Shown one piece after another: positions 10,996 to 23,144 of a stretch of DNA of 64,000 bases. Source of the stretch: Amphiduros pacificus (lineage: Eukaryota; Annelida; Polychaeta; Phyllodocida; Hesionidae); NCBI GenBank assembly GCA_949316495.1, contig OX439004.1, positions 2,502,001 through 2,566,000 of the forward strand. The letters are read 5' to 3'. The position numbers and the translations under genes are program-made. Numbering within the stretch: position 1 is the first letter of the stretch; each line of letters starts with the position of its first letter. The notes under the pieces are model-generated. The model made no database searches and was not told the origin of the DNA. It worked only from the letters and a program-made list of their open reading frames with translations.

Positions 10996-11819
10996 GCATT
11001 ATTTGCCAACATTATGCTTCACAACTCAAGATAGCATTTAGAAGAATCCACATGATGTTGTCATGGCTGCAAAATGGGTGAACGTCAAATGATGGCAAGG
11101 ACAACCACTTCGCTGTATCGCCAGATCCCTTGCTATCTACTGAATAGGCTGACCTATTTCTTTATAATATCTTTTTTTTTCTGTCAAGCCTCGTATTTGA
11201 TGTTGACAAGTAAAGTAAATGGCATTTTAAAAACCAGAGATCAATTTCTAACTTCTCCCCAAGTCGTTGCCCTAACAATTTGGGTATTGGATAGTATTTC
11301 TGGAAACATTGGATTTCATATCTGGTTTGGCAAAATGTATGAGCAACTGGGATTGCAATCATATTCTGAGATGCCCCAACACAGATATAACAAGCATTCA
11401 GGTGAAAGTATATGGTTGCTATAGTAACTATAAAACATATGGTTTTGATGTCCATAAACTTTTTTTCCAGTGTAAAGCCAAGGATAAAGATGTACACAAA
11501 TGAAATTGTCCTTTCCCCTGCTGTATATAAACCCGTTGCATTGGCAGCTTGGGTTTTGGGTCTACCCCATAACGCTTTTAGCGAATTACAAAAAACCCTG
11601 CCACATGCACTTAGTTTCTATGTAATAAATATTTTTATACAAACAGGAATGGTGATTGCATCATCCTAAATTTTTATACTGAATTAGATTGCAAATGATA
11701 TGCCACTTGTTAAGCAAAATAAGCTTTTCACTCGACGATTATACAAGTAATGATCATGTGACCATACCTTATTTTATGCATATTATTGTCACATGCTCCA
11801 AAATTACACGCAAAACAAC
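10996..11819. other. Non-coding stretch between minisatellite and LINE fragment
   Basis: Several short overlapping frames occur on both strands, but none has recognisable domains, splice context or codon character. I see no gene here. Confidence 0.4.
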
Positions 11820-12470
11820 CCAAAAAAACCCAAATTAAAGATAGGTTCATGTAATCTTTGGAAAATCTTGACTGTTAAGGATTATTTTTCTGAAAATAAT
11901 TTGGATGCTCTTTTTATGTCTAACAGGTGTTCAAAATGGTGAGGTTACCATTGGTGACCTTGAGGAAAGTCATTGCATTCCTTCCCCAGGAAAGGGAGTA
12001 GAGGTAGTGGAACTCCCGTGATCTTCCAATCACCTCAAATTGCTCCTTGTTATTTGAACCCAGTACTGTAGAACTTATGGAGGTCTCCATCCAACTCAGA
12101 GGGGAAAAGGTTACCTTTGTCAGTATCCAACGACCAGAGCCCTCTGATGGTAATAGATATTCCTATTCCTAGAGTTTTCTGACGAGTTCGTTGAGATTGC
12201 TGCTCATTGCTGCTCATTGCTGTGCCTTCACTCGTATAACTGTCACATGAATAAGCCACACAAACATGATGTCATTAAATTTAATGGCACTTTATTCGCC
12301 TCAGAGATGAAACAGTGGATAAAGGATCTGGTCATAACCCTCCTGTGAACACACTACTTAAGAGTCACCTGGTGGATAAATATATATCTGACCATAAGAT
12401 AATTAAAATCTCTTTGAATCTCAGACGACCCGAGCCTCTGAAGTCTATTAGATTTAGGGATTTGACAAGC
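11820..12470 (+). mobile_element. Degenerate CR1/L2-group LINE fragment (endonuclease region)
   Basis: Plus-strand translation in shifting frames matches the endonuclease of the better copies in this window, including the piece around VTFVSIQRPEPSDGN and a later stretch (SHLVDKYISDHKII). Several stops and frameshifts break it, so it is old and inactive. It ends abruptly at about 12470, before the reverse transcriptase. Confidence 0.7.
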
Positions 12471-12934
12471 CTGTCATGCAGTGCGTTATGCAGAGCGTCA
12501 TTTTTTTTGCACATTTTTTTTGCACACCATGCTGAACAATGCAATGCAATCCAAGTATGAGTATTGCTGTCCGTAATGATGTCCATAAGCAAATTGACGC
12601 ATAGCCTTTCGCATAGGGTAGCGAATGAAAATCAGACGCATAGAGTAACGCATAGGTTTCCAATAGGTTGCAAGTCTAATCTTGGCACCAAATTAGAAGT
12701 TTGACCATGAAAACATCACAAAACTGACACATACATGTGAACACCGCATGACGCTAAGGTCTGAATGCTCGAGGTTTTTACATGATTAAGCTGGAAGTCT
12801 ATGGAGCATACACTGATTATCGGTCCATGGCGGCCATGTTTTTGGCACATTATTCCTGCTTACACTGTCAGATAGCGCTTTTGTTTCAGAAGTGATTTGT
12901 GAGTGCATAGTAGAGTAAGAAGATTTTCTTCGGA

Positions 12935-13032
12935 TTTTGCTTTGGGATTTTGCTTTGGTATTTTGCATTGGGATTTTGCATTTGGATTGTGCATTGGGAT
13001 TTTGCATTTGGATTGTGCATTGGGATTTTGCA
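12935..13032. repeat. Short tandem repeat, about 13-bp unit (GCATTGGGATTTT)
   Basis: About seven imperfect copies of a 13-bp unit lie within an otherwise featureless 1.4-kb stretch (12471-13859), in which I recognise no gene. Confidence 0.75.
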
Positions 13033-13859
13033 AACTTACACGAGCTTGATTTTTAAAAATCAACATTTGTCTCAGTTTTGCCTTTACGGAATGGTGACAT
13101 ATTACGCAGATTGCAATGTACTTAATAAAGATTACATAACAAGAACACAATTGTGCTGACATTGGCTTGTTAATGAGCAATGTGAATCTGAAATTTCCCT
13201 CCCCCTTTAAGAAAGGCAGGCGGAAATTCACAATACAAAATCTTTCCCGTCATGCACTGCTCTCTCGCGCCAATCCTGTCATTTTTGCATGGACCAACTA
13301 AATATCTGGGAGAGCAAATAGCAAGAATTATTATTATTATCATTACTGAGTATATCATAATTTCCAAGTCCATCAGGCTGATAGATCTTTTTCATGACCC
13401 TTTTTATTATTAAAAAGCAAACATAGTTTGAGTAATGCAGCACCAGTTTCTACATGTATAGCACCAAAAAGTGCTTCAGGATCTGTCATTATTTTAAATA
13501 ATGATTTATTTCTAAGTTGTCTTAAGTAATAAATGTGAAAGGGTCTGAACACAAAATTTTTATTCTAAGGTTTCAGGATAAGAAAAAGGTAATATAATCT
13601 ATTGAAACTAGTGAATATCAGGTGAAGAATATTAAATACTAGACCATCCATAGCCTCCCCAAATGACCCTGTTGCCAGTTAATTCAAACATTTTTCTAAG
13701 TTGTTTAATGATTTGTCTATTATCTATTCTGAGAAAGCCATCTATGTGATACTGAAATGTAGACATTTCAGGCCATGACAGGCCAGCCTTAATGCTACCT
13801 ACTGTTGATACCACACGCACACATTAATCAGAAGTAAGAAATAAAAGAAAAATGTCAGA

Positions 13860-16640
13860 AATACAAAAAATAATCAAAATTCAATGAAACATCTGAAAAT
13901 AGGTTCATGTAATTTACAAAGCATAGGTCAAAAGGTTTTAATGATTAAAGAATGAAAAAATCTAGATGCCCTATTTATAACAGAAACCTGGCTACATGAA
14001 TGTGTGAATATTAGAATAATAAATGAGCTGGAAGAAGGATCTCTAAAATACCACACATTCCCCAGGAAGGGACGGAATGGGGGAGGTTTAGGTCTGCTCC
14101 ACAAACGTGAACTCCCCTTCAAGTCTAATATTATAAATCCCCCAAATGTTGGGACAATGGAAATTATGGAAATAACTATACAAACTAAAGGCAAACATCT
14201 AACTTTTGTTACAATCTACAGGCCAGAGCCATCTGGTGGAAATAAATATACATATACAGAATTTTACTCAACTAGTGGCACACTATGGATCATTTAATCA
14301 TGAAGTAATTTTTCTAGGTGACTATAACTTTCATGTAAATAAACCGACAAAATCCGATGTTGTTAAATTTAATGACATCCTGACAACTTTTGACATGAAT
14401 CAATAAGTAAATGACAGGCCCACTCACAGGTTAGGGAATACCTTAGACCTAATTATCACTTACAAGGGGAACAAGTTCCTAATGAACCACACAGTAGATG
14501 AATACGTATCGGATCACAAGATGATTTTATTAACCTGCTAAAAAATTCATTAGCTTCAGAAATTATAAAAACATTAATATGGAATTAATGAAAAAAGACA
14601 TAAAAGCTATAACATTACAGAAAAGAGATTGGGACCATCTTTCTCTGGAAGAATTAGTAAATTACTACGATAAAAGTCTAACATCCTTAATGGATAAGCA
14701 TGCACCAGAAAAAACGGCAAATATATCCAAGCGTAAGCCTGTACCATGGATGAGAGATGAAATAAAAATTTAGAGGTCTCTTAAGAGAAGACTAGAGCGG
14801 AAAATGAACAAAACTGGACATCACATTGACAAATATCAATATAATACTCAATATAAAAGAAATAAATAAAATGCCCTCCTAAAGACGGCACAAACTACTT
14901 CATGAATTTGGTGAAAGAAAACAAACATGACCCAAGAAAGCTTTTCAGAGTCATAGATAAGGTCATGCACAAGGACAAAGACACACCCATGCCACAATCA
15001 CAAACAGAACAGCAACAGGCAGAAAATTTCAACAACTTTTTCCTTGATAAGATAGAAAAAACTACCACCAGGTGACACCACAAACAATAGTTGCACAGAA
15101 AATACCTCATACCTAAGCAAATTTAATCAACTATCGGAAAATGATGTGCATAAATTAAAAAAAAAAGGCTACAAATAAATCATGTGAACTAGACCCAATT
15201 CCATCATGGATCCTAAATGATCTCCTAGATGATCTATTACCTATTATAACTATGATTATAAATGAATCATTAACAACAGCCTCATTATATGAAAATCGCC
15301 ATAATAAAACCATTGCTCAAAAAAATTACAGACCTGTTTCTAACTTAAGTTATGTCTCAAAACATAGAAAGAGCTGTAGCGAATCAACTGATACCACATT
15401 TAGAAAAGAATGGTCTTACTGATAAATTCCAATCAGTATATAAAGAACATCATAGCACAGAAACAGCTCTATTGCGAGTCCAAAATGATATATTGCGCGA
15501 AATTGACACAAAAAAAATCTGTTATTCTGCTTTTACTTGACCTATCTGCGGCCTTTGACACCATTGACCACGATTTGTTGTTTGAGAGGCTCGAATCACG
15601 ATGCAGAGTTATGGGTCAAGCCTTAAAATGAATAAAGTCATATCTGGCAAACAGAAAGCAATGTGTCAAGGTGGCGTGCCATTGATCAAGCCTAAAACCA
15701 ATCAGGTATGGGGTACCGCAGGGCTCGGTACTAGGACCTATTCTGTTCACAATATATATGTCTCCCCTTGCTGATATTTTATCCAAATATGACCTCAAGT
15801 ATCACATTTACGCAGATGACACCCAAATCTATATCCCTGTTGATCACACCTCTAACCAACATATTGATATAAGAACCAATACACTAGAAAAATGTGTCAA
15901 GGAGGTTAGGTTTGTACAGATAGCCTAAATAACAAACTCATGAACAACTCAATCAAGGTTGGTGAGTCACACATATCGGCATCAAATTCAGTAGTGGACC
16001 TAGGGGTTACAGTAGATCAAAAATGGGATACGAAGTCTCATATAAAGAAAATGTGCAAAAAGGGATACCATCATATCAGGAATCTATCAGCTATCAGGAA
16101 TTGCTCGGATGAAAAAACAACTCTAACTCTGACTCGTGCGTTTATAACCTCCACTCTCGACTATGAAAACGTTCTCCTCGGGGGAATACCTAACACAGAA
16201 ATCATGAAGTTGCAGTATTTGCAGAACTCTGCAGCTCGTTTGGTGGGGAGAATTTGGAAATTTGATCATATATCATGGAAATTAAAAGAACTCCATTGGC
16301 TACCTACATGCACGAATTGAATTCAAAATTCTACTCACCACATGGAAGGCATTAAATGGTAAAGCACCATCTTACTTGCGGGACCTCTTATACATCAAGC
16401 AAGGGGAGAGATGTCTTAGATCATATGATGGAACATATCTAGTTCCAGCGACACGGCTAAAAACAGTTGGCGACAGAGCTTTTTCTGTAATTAGCCCTAA
16501 TCTATGGAACTTACTTCCTAATAATATTAGGACTAGTCTTACGATCGACTCTTTTAAGAGTCGGCTTAAGAATCATCTTTTCAGAGCCCATGTTTTGAAT
16601 ACAGCGCTATGAGCAGACCTGTCTGGTATCACCGCTATAT
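13860..16640 (+). mobile_element. Degenerate CR1/L2-group LINE, 5'-truncated, with intact 3' end
   Basis: The copy begins near the start of the endonuclease, continues through the reverse transcriptase (FDTIDHDLLFERL; YADDTQIYIPVDH) and ends with the family C-terminus (GDRAFSVISPNLWNLLP ... SFKSRLKNHLFRAHV, stop at about 16610-16612). The 3' untranslated end, with CAGACCTGTCTGGTATCACC, runs into a TTA microsatellite, exactly as the other copies do. Many stops and frameshifts interrupt the frame, so the copy is clearly inactive and older than those at 23-28 and 51-56 kb. Confidence 0.85.
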
Positions 16641-16750
16641 AAGTGTTATTATTATTATTATTATTATTAGACATTATTATTATTATTATTAGATTATTAT
16701 TATGCTTCATCTCTAGCCTATATACTTCCTTATTATTATTATTAGACATT
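16641..16750. repeat. (TTA)n microsatellite tail of the LINE
   Basis: Imperfect TTA repeats follow the LINE 3' end. This family terminates in such trinucleotide repeats in all full-ended copies here. Confidence 0.85.
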
Positions 16751-16919
16751 TGGTAATTGCCGCTTCCCACCATAATTGTTAGTTTGGACACTTCTGGTAG
16801 TCGTTTGTTAATTGCTCTCTGATCGGTCTAATTGATTTCCATTGTTTCCCATGATTGTCTCAACTGCTGTGATTGGTCAGCAAACTAGATGTGAATGTGG
16901 CCCTCATAATATTATTTTG

Positions 16920-17375
16920 AAGTTGTTTTTGTGTGAATCAAGTGGAATATCTGTGACTCAAGTAAAATATTTGTGAATCAAATATAATATTTGTGAATCA
17001 CGTAGAATATTTGTGAATCAAGTAGAATGTATGTGAATCAAGTAAAATATTTGTGAAGTTGGATGCCTGTGACTCAAGAGAAATTTCTGTGAATTGTGTA
17101 CATGAGCTTTGAATCAAGTAGAGTTTCTTTTGAAAATCTGTAAATTTTCTTTTGAAATTTGTAAATTCTGTGTAAATCAAGTAAATTACTTCTTAAATAA
17201 GTAAATTATTTGTTGACCAAATAATCTTTTGTGATCAAAGTAATTTATTGTGAACCAAGCATTTTATTGTGAAACAAGTAATTTATTGTGAACCAAGTAA
17301 TTTATTGTGAACCAAGTAATTTTTTGTGAACCAAGTAATTAAAGTATTGTGAATGAATGAGGTAAATTAACCATG
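16920..17375. repeat. Degenerate tandem repeat, about 20-bp unit (GTGAATCAAGTA-like)
   Basis: Repeated GTGAATCAAGTAGAATATTT-like units decay rightward into GTGAACCAAGTAATTTATT-like units. No coding potential is seen. It grades into the more regular 20-bp array at 17505-17826. Confidence 0.75.
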
Positions 17376-17504
17376 AATGAATTACTGTAAATGAAATAAA
17401 ACTGTAAATGAAATAAAACAACAGTAGATCGAGTATATTATCTCTGAATGAAGTACATTATGTGTGGTTCAAATTAATTATCTGTGAATGAGGGTGTGAT
17501 TGAA

Positions 17505-17826
17505 AATCAGGAACATTCTTGAAGAATCAAGAACATTCTTGACGAATCAAGAACATTCTTGACGAATCAAGAACATTCTTGATGAATCAAGAACATTCTT
17601 GACGAATCAAGAACATTCTTGAAGAATCAGGAACATTCTTGAAGAATCAAGTACATTCTTGAAGAATCAAGTACATTCTTGAAGAACCAAGTACATTCTT
17701 GAAGAATCAAGTACATTCTTGAAGAATCAAGAACATTCTTGAAGAATCAAGAACATTCTTGAAGAATCAAGTACATTCTTGAAGAATCAAGTACATTCTT
17801 GAAGAATCAAGTACATCCTTGAAATA
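17505..17826. repeat. 20-bp satellite, about 16 units, with heat-shock-element-like motifs
   Basis: Units of 20 bp contain ACATTCTTGA in nearly every copy. Five junctions (17511, 17611, 17631, 17731, 17751) read GAACATTCTTGAA, a perfect three-pentamer nGAAnnTTCnnGAA arrangement. No gene abuts the array, so any regulatory role is conjecture. Confidence 0.9.
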
Positions 17827-18126
17827 AAATTTCTTGTAAATCTAGTCAATTCTTAATAATTAGTTCATATGAGAATATATATATATACCTTTACCTTTAT
17901 CGTACAAAATGTTGCGATTTCCTGCTTTCCAAAGTAGAGTTGATATTTTCCAAGTGTTGTAATTCTATTTCAAATAGATGTAAATTAATGCAGTAAGGGA
18001 CATATTATCCAGTCATCATATAAACTTCCTGGTCAGCCAACCAATCACAAAGTGCCGTCTTGGGACATATAACTTTATTCATGTGTTGTCTGTAAACTAA
18101 ATGATAAAAATAGGTTTCACTTCAGG

Positions 18127-18955
18127 GCATGCATGACAACTCTTGTTTCAAATTTAATTAAAAATCGTTAGGTATATCTTAAAAGTCTAGTAATGTTAGG
18201 GTAGGGTAAGTTTGGAATCAGAAGTGATTGGCTGTATTTACCTGTCATATTTATTGTTGTCTATCGTTATATGTTGTGTAAATGAGATTCATAAAAAGAA
18301 AAAAAAACATTCAGAGCACTGTCCTGGAAAGGTCAGAAAACACTTAGAAAACAGTGCGAAAACCACTCTAAACAAGAAAGATTTCTTTAAAATAAAAACA
18401 ATACTGTGCTGTTAACAACCTCTCATAGAGGTTCCTAACTTTGTAAGAACTCTATCAGAGGGCGATATGGTGAAGAGGATATCATATGCACTCAACATGA
18501 TGATGTTTAACACGATGAACATGATAAATTTTTAACAGACAGCGAATATGTCATATAGTACCTGTATATAACACTTTTTTTATAAAGGATTAATTTGAAA
18601 TTAAGATGGCAAAGTGATAAAAAGTACTGTAAGACTAATTGATTGCTATAATTTTTTTATTATGAAGTGCTGAAGAGAGCATACTGCTCATTGGGTCAAT
18701 TAAAATATGATACAATCCTAAAGGGTGGAATCTTTATTCCAAGAGTATAATATGTTAGATATATTCATGGCACACAGGGCTTAAAGATACTGGTCCAGAA
18801 AGTTGTTGAACTCCATGGTGGGCAGGGGACCTTACTGATAAAAAATAACAGTCACAAATGGCACAAAACAAAAAAAAGAAGACCAAGGAATGAGATTGAC
18901 AATGATAATGATTTCAATATGATGGAAAAATGGCCTAAATATTTTTCTTATTCTG
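18127..18955 (+). repeat. Interspersed repeat, copy A (second copy inverted at 60217-61325)
   Basis: About 830 bp recur in reverse orientation at 60217-61325. Shared blocks include CATGCATGACAACTCTTG at the left end, a palindromic AACCTCTCATAGAGGTT, GGGCTTAAAGATACTGGTCC, and ATTCTTATTCTG-like sequence at the right end. No protein is encoded. It is probably a non-autonomous transposable element; I cannot assign its class, as no terminal repeats or target duplication are clear. Copy A contains the 19-bp motif GCTGTATTTACCTGTCAT once, at 18231-18249. Confidence 0.8.
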
Positions 18956-19115
18956 AACTCAATGTCATTTATTCGGCCAAAATAAAAATACAGTTTGAAT
19001 AAGAAAATATATATAACAATATTTTTTTTTTTTTTTTTGTATATACATATTTATTTCCAGGCATTATATGTAGAAGACCACTACCAGCCACCCAGAGGGT
19101 TGGGGGTTTTATGAT

Positions 19116-19574
19116 TTACCATTTGGTATAAACATTATTTAATACCTCATATAAGTGTGAATATTTTTGAATATATTGCAGAATGAATATTTTATTTTTA
19201 TATTCAGTTTTTACTAGTCTAGAGTAATAATGAAACTCATTTTTAATGTTATCCAGTAATCTTCTTTTATATATACAGAATGCTATGATACTAACTATAA
19301 TATTTCTTGTCATATACTTGTCATTGTTGTCTCTGAATCCTAAAACAATATGTTTCCATTTAATGTTAATATTTAAAATATTGGTTATTCTATCCCAAAT
19401 ATTCTTATTTTCTATACAACTATATAACAGATGTTCAGTATCTTCTATTTCATTACAATAGCCACAAAATTTGGAAACATTTACATTCCATCTACTTACA
19501 TTCAATCTACAATTAATAAGTTTATGTAAAATCTTGTAATTAAATTCTTTTATTTTTGTGATTGGCATAGTCAA
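19116..19574 (-). CDS. L1/Tx1 LINE ORF2 C-terminus with zinc-binding motif
   Basis: It carries the C-terminal zinc-finger pattern CGYCNEIEDTEHLLYSC (C-x2-C-x7-H-x4-C) common to plant and animal L1-like ORF2 proteins (zf-RVT), then a helical tail ending at 19116. It lies in the same element as the RT at 20238-21605 but is separated from it by breaks in the frame. Confidence 0.75.
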   Translation of the reverse strand: MTMPITKIKEFNYKILHKLINCRLNVSRWNVNVSKFCGYCNEIEDTEHLLYSCIENKNIWDRITNILNINIKWKHIVLGFRDNNDKYMTRNIIVSIIAFCIYKRRLLDNIKNEFHYYSRLVKTEYKNKIFILQYIQKYSHLYEVLNNVYTKW

Positions 19575-20237
19575 TACATTGTCTCTGTAAATATGAATCT
19601 ATTCTGATACAAATATCTCAGTGTCAAATATATTTTGCCAGTATATTTCTGTATAACTTCGAACTGATTTCTTCTCAACTAAAATATCATAATAAAATTT
19701 TGATGACAGGTCATCTATGTTGTATCTCTTGTTTTTATATGTGAAATGTATATTAGTATAAATTCTCCCTGTATTAATATGAATACTACTCGTACAATTA
19801 AACCTTTTAGCAATCTTACATACATATCTCTTAACTAAAGCATACTCAGCTATCCAATCTCTTGCAGATTCTAGTTTAGTAATCATAATATTTTCAGAAA
19901 TAAACTCCCCTTATTCATCAAACAAATCTTTAACAAATACAATTCCAGATTTTATCCAATTCCTCAAATATAAACATTTGTTATTTCTCTGGAAGAATTT
20001 GTGACCCCAGATAATTTGACTTAAAAAGTCATCATTACAAATATGTTCTATTTGTATATTAGATTTTGTTTCGTTAAATGCAATAAATGCTTCAATGTAA
20101 AAACATGGTATACTAGACAAGATATCAAACATTTTGATATTGTAAAAGTACATCATAATAATATGTTCAAGTCTTAAATCTAGTGTATGTAAAAAATATC
20201 TAATGATACAAGCCCATTTAGATTTCTTGTCAGCATA

Positions 20238-21605
20238 TTATCTAATTATCCATGCTGCGTTTAGAGATTTGATTTTACACTCTAAATCAACCATTTTTAA
20301 CCCTCCATCATTATAATTGTTGATCAACACATTACGCTTTATTCTGTCTTTACTTTTCCATATAAAATTGTACATAGACCTATTAATATGTTTAATAGTA
20401 TCACTACTAATTTGTAACAAATTTATATTGAACACTAATTGAGATATAGCCAAAGACTTCAAGATCAAGGTCTTTCCAAAAATTGTCAGGTCTCTTTCTT
20501 TCCACCTGTCTAAAAGCTGATCAAAATGCTCAAGCCTCTTTGTCCAATTAAGGTCATATCTTTTCTTTTCATTCCCACCAATGTATAAACCCAAACATTT
20601 GATAGGTTCTTCAGTAAAATGTATACCCTCATAAACATCTATGAAATCTCTTTTTCTGCCAATCCATATACCTTCACTTTTTGATACATTTAATTTTAAT
20701 CCGGATGCATTTGAGAACTCTGATATAACACCAATTGCCCTTTTTATAGAATCTAGATCTGATAGTATTAATGTAGTATCATCTGCATACTGTGTGAGTT
20801 TAAATTCATAATCCTCTATTAGAAACCCATGTACATTTTGATCATTTCTTAGCTTTATAGCCATTATATCGACAACAAGTAGAAAAAGCAATGCACTTAC
20901 TGGGCAACCCTGCCGAATACCCGTACTGGCAACAAACCTATCTGATATGTAACCATTATTTTTAACGCTTATTGTTGGTTCTTTATACAAAATTTTGATC
21001 CATCTTATGAATTGGTCTCCAAAATTGAACTTCCTTAGTGCAGAATACATATAGTACCAATTAACTGAATCAAATGCTTTTTCAAAATCTAGACATATGA
21101 GACATCCATCAATATCCAGTTTAGCACTATAGTCTATTAAGTCTTCTAATATTCTAATGTTACATCCTATAAAACGGCCCTTGATGTAGCCATTTTGATC
21201 CTCACTAACAACAGATTTAATGACATGCTGCATTCGTTTAGCAAGTACATATGCTATTATTTTATAGTCATAATTAGTCAGACTTATTGGTCGATAATTC
21301 TTCAATAAATCTTTGTCCCCCTTTTTGTATATGAGAGTTATAATTGCCCATTTAAGTGAGTCAGGTAATTCTCCATGCTCAAATGTCTCTTTTAACATTT
21401 CATTATAAAAGTGTTCAATATCTTCATAAAATAATTTGTAGAATTCTGGACTCAATCCATAGGGGCCAGGTGATCTGTTATTCTTCAAACAAAACACAGC
21501 ATCCCTTAATTCTGATAATGATACATTTTTATCACAAAGCTCTTTTTCTAAGCTATTCAAAGTCATACATTCTTGAATATCTTTGAAATAATTGTCAACA
21601 TCCAT
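20238..21605 (-). CDS. L1/Tx1-type reverse transcriptase (partial ORF2)
   Basis: 455 codons cover the RT core in order: NNRSPGPYGLSPEFYK, NYRPISLTNYDYKIIAYVLA, the catalytic LDFEKAFDSV, GIRQGCPVSALLF, and QYADDTTL with the YADD active site. It is followed by a thumb region. The sequence resembles L1/Tx1-clade rather than the CR1/L2-group elements elsewhere in the window. The N-terminal endonuclease is missing from the visible copy. It is a transposon gene, not a host gene, and is broken downstream. Confidence 0.85.
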   Translation of the reverse strand: MDVDNYFKDIQECMTLNSLEKELCDKNVSLSELRDAVFCLKNNRSPGPYGLSPEFYKLFYEDIEHFYNEMLKETFEHGELPDSLKWAIITLIYKKGDKDLLKNYRPISLTNYDYKIIAYVLAKRMQHVIKSVVSEDQNGYIKGRFIGCNIRILEDLIDYSAKLDIDGCLICLDFEKAFDSVNWYYMYSALRKFNFGDQFIRWIKILYKEPTISVKNNGYISDRFVASTGIRQGCPVSALLFLLVVDIMAIKLRNDQNVHGFLIEDYEFKLTQYADDTTLILSDLDSIKRAIGVISEFSNASGLKLNVSKSEGIWIGRKRDFIDVYEGIHFTEEPIKCLGLYIGGNEKKRYDLNWTKRLEHFDQLLDRWKERDLTIFGKTLILKSLAISQLVFNINLLQISSDTIKHINRSMYNFIWKSKDRIKRNVLINNYNDGGLKMVDLECKIKSLNAAWIIR

Positions 21606-21629
21606 TTCAGATATATCATTATGTACATA

Positions 21630-22266
21630 TGTTACCCATGGTTTGTGAGTATCCGTCGTTGGGGGACATGGACGGGGGATCGATACTCTACTTTATTCTA
21701 CTCGCTGGCTGTGAGGCGGGGCACAAAACCTAGCAACCCTATCTACCCATGTGAGGTGTGAGGTAATAAGGACTGCAAACACAGGATATACACTGCACAA
21801 TAGTTACCTTTATTCGGTGCTGTGAATCCTTGTCTGGCTAGGCCGGCATGGCAATGAGCGAGGCATATGAACTACCCAAATGCATGATATAGAGTCCTGA
21901 GAATACATAAAACACCCAAGTCTATGCGGTCACGATGCTGAGAGTCGTGGATCTTTCGAGGCGAGTGGACGCTGGAACTCTGTTCTCCCGTCTCCGCCGT
22001 CTGACAGTTGCGGGCATGGACTCGTCTTGCCTGCATGGCTTCCTTTTGCGACACGGGGTTTCACATGGGCTCGTCTTCCTGCACGTGATCTCTTGTGCCC
22101 GGTGAGTCATCTCTAGGTCCGTGGTTAAGGCGATGCATCAACCTGCACTTGTTGACTTCACGCGGCACACAATATCTATGCATGATGTTCTGCCAGAGAC
22201 CGTGATTGTCCATGATTGTCTATATATATTCTTAAGAGTCTCTGGGTAGGTTATCTATATCCTACA
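21630..22266 (-). mobile_element. Ty3/Gypsy-family LTR (fossil), minus orientation
   Basis: The LTR shares blocks with the LTR at 44113, reading TGTAGGATATAGA at its start, a conserved stretch around CCTCGCTCATTGCCATGCCG, an AATAAAGGTAACTATT poly(A)-signal region, and CCCCCAACGACGGATACTC near its end. On its upstream side a polypurine tract (GAAGGGGGACCGAG) directly precedes the LTR, so it is a 3' LTR. The two LTRs are clearly diverged, so they come from separate, not very recent insertions. Confidence 0.8.
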
Positions 22267-23059
22267 CTCGGTCCCCCTTCAACTAAACACGTCCGCATGT
22301 TTCAGACGAGAGTATATAACTATATATGAAAAATTCTCACTTTGCCAATTGCCAATGCCATATGCCAAACCTAGACCAGACGTACAAAAACTAATTCACA
22401 AAATCGAAGTACTATGGACGTAGTGTACATTGAGATAAAGAACTACGCACATAGGTGAAAAACTTTTACAACAATTTAATACAACAATAAAATACACCAA
22501 AGGAATGTTTTAAAGAAAACATCACAACATTTTACAACCAGTAGGGGAATGTATACTGAATTACAGCTTATAGATTTAAAATACATTGAATTGTAAAACG
22601 ATAAAATGTCAAATCGAAATGAAGAAAACCAGCATGTTAAGCAGGAACAAGGTAGTACAAAATATAACAAGATATTACAAGATTAATCAGGAATAATTTG
22701 CCCAATTCATTGCTTATCGAACTCCATTAATGAAGCGCAAAAACTTAAATACTTAAAGGTAACAGGCTCTAACAAATCCAATTAATTTATGAGGTGGAGG
22801 AAGCATGATTATCTGATGAATTAGGAGCAATATAAAATACAACAAGTAGGAAAGATTAAAATGTAACCACTCATACAACAGTTAGATACGGAATGCATTA
22901 ATTAACCTATATGCAGCAAATAAAAATGGAAAGAAACGTATTAATCAGTTCACAACAGGTAAGCATGGGACATTAGTATTAAATCAATTACAACAGATAA
23001 ATACTGAATAGACTTATATAATAGTAAAACATAACAATACTAGGAAAACAAGGAGGTGC
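22267..23059 (-). mobile_element. Probable residual internal region upstream of the Gypsy-family LTR
   Basis: Non-coding AC-rich sequence between the polypurine tract and the next LINE. It is likely what remains of the LTR element's 3' internal region. No gag or pol similarity is visible here. Confidence 0.4.
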
Positions 23060-23144
23060 CAACGTGGTAAGAAATAATAATAATAATAAAAAATTTAAAT
23101 AATAATAATAAAATTTGTATAGCGCTGATACCAGACAAGTCTGT

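Larger units (their letters stand above)
19022..21629 (-). mobile_element. L1/Tx1-type LINE, 3' part with poly(A) tail, interrupted by an LTR
   Basis: Minus-strand reverse transcriptase, C-terminal zinc-finger region and 3' end of an L1-like LINE. It ends with AAATAAA and a run of about 18 A (read as T at 19022-19039 on the plus strand), typical of L1-type poly(A) priming. Its 5' side stops at an LTR at 21630. The LINE frame is still open right up to the LTR edge (PWVTYVHNDISEMDVD-like), so the LTR probably inserted into the LINE. Frameshifts and stops separate the pieces at 21605-20238, 20156-19911, 19886-19599 and 19574-19116. Confidence 0.85.

Noticed and set aside
9611-11041. Two long opposite-strand open frames (462 and 440 codons) of 8-residue repeats
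   Set aside because: Both result from the 24-bp minisatellite period; no codon character or start context supports a protein.
9720-18000. CRISPR-like arrays
   Set aside because: Eukaryotic context, no unique spacers; the arrays are contiguous minisatellites.
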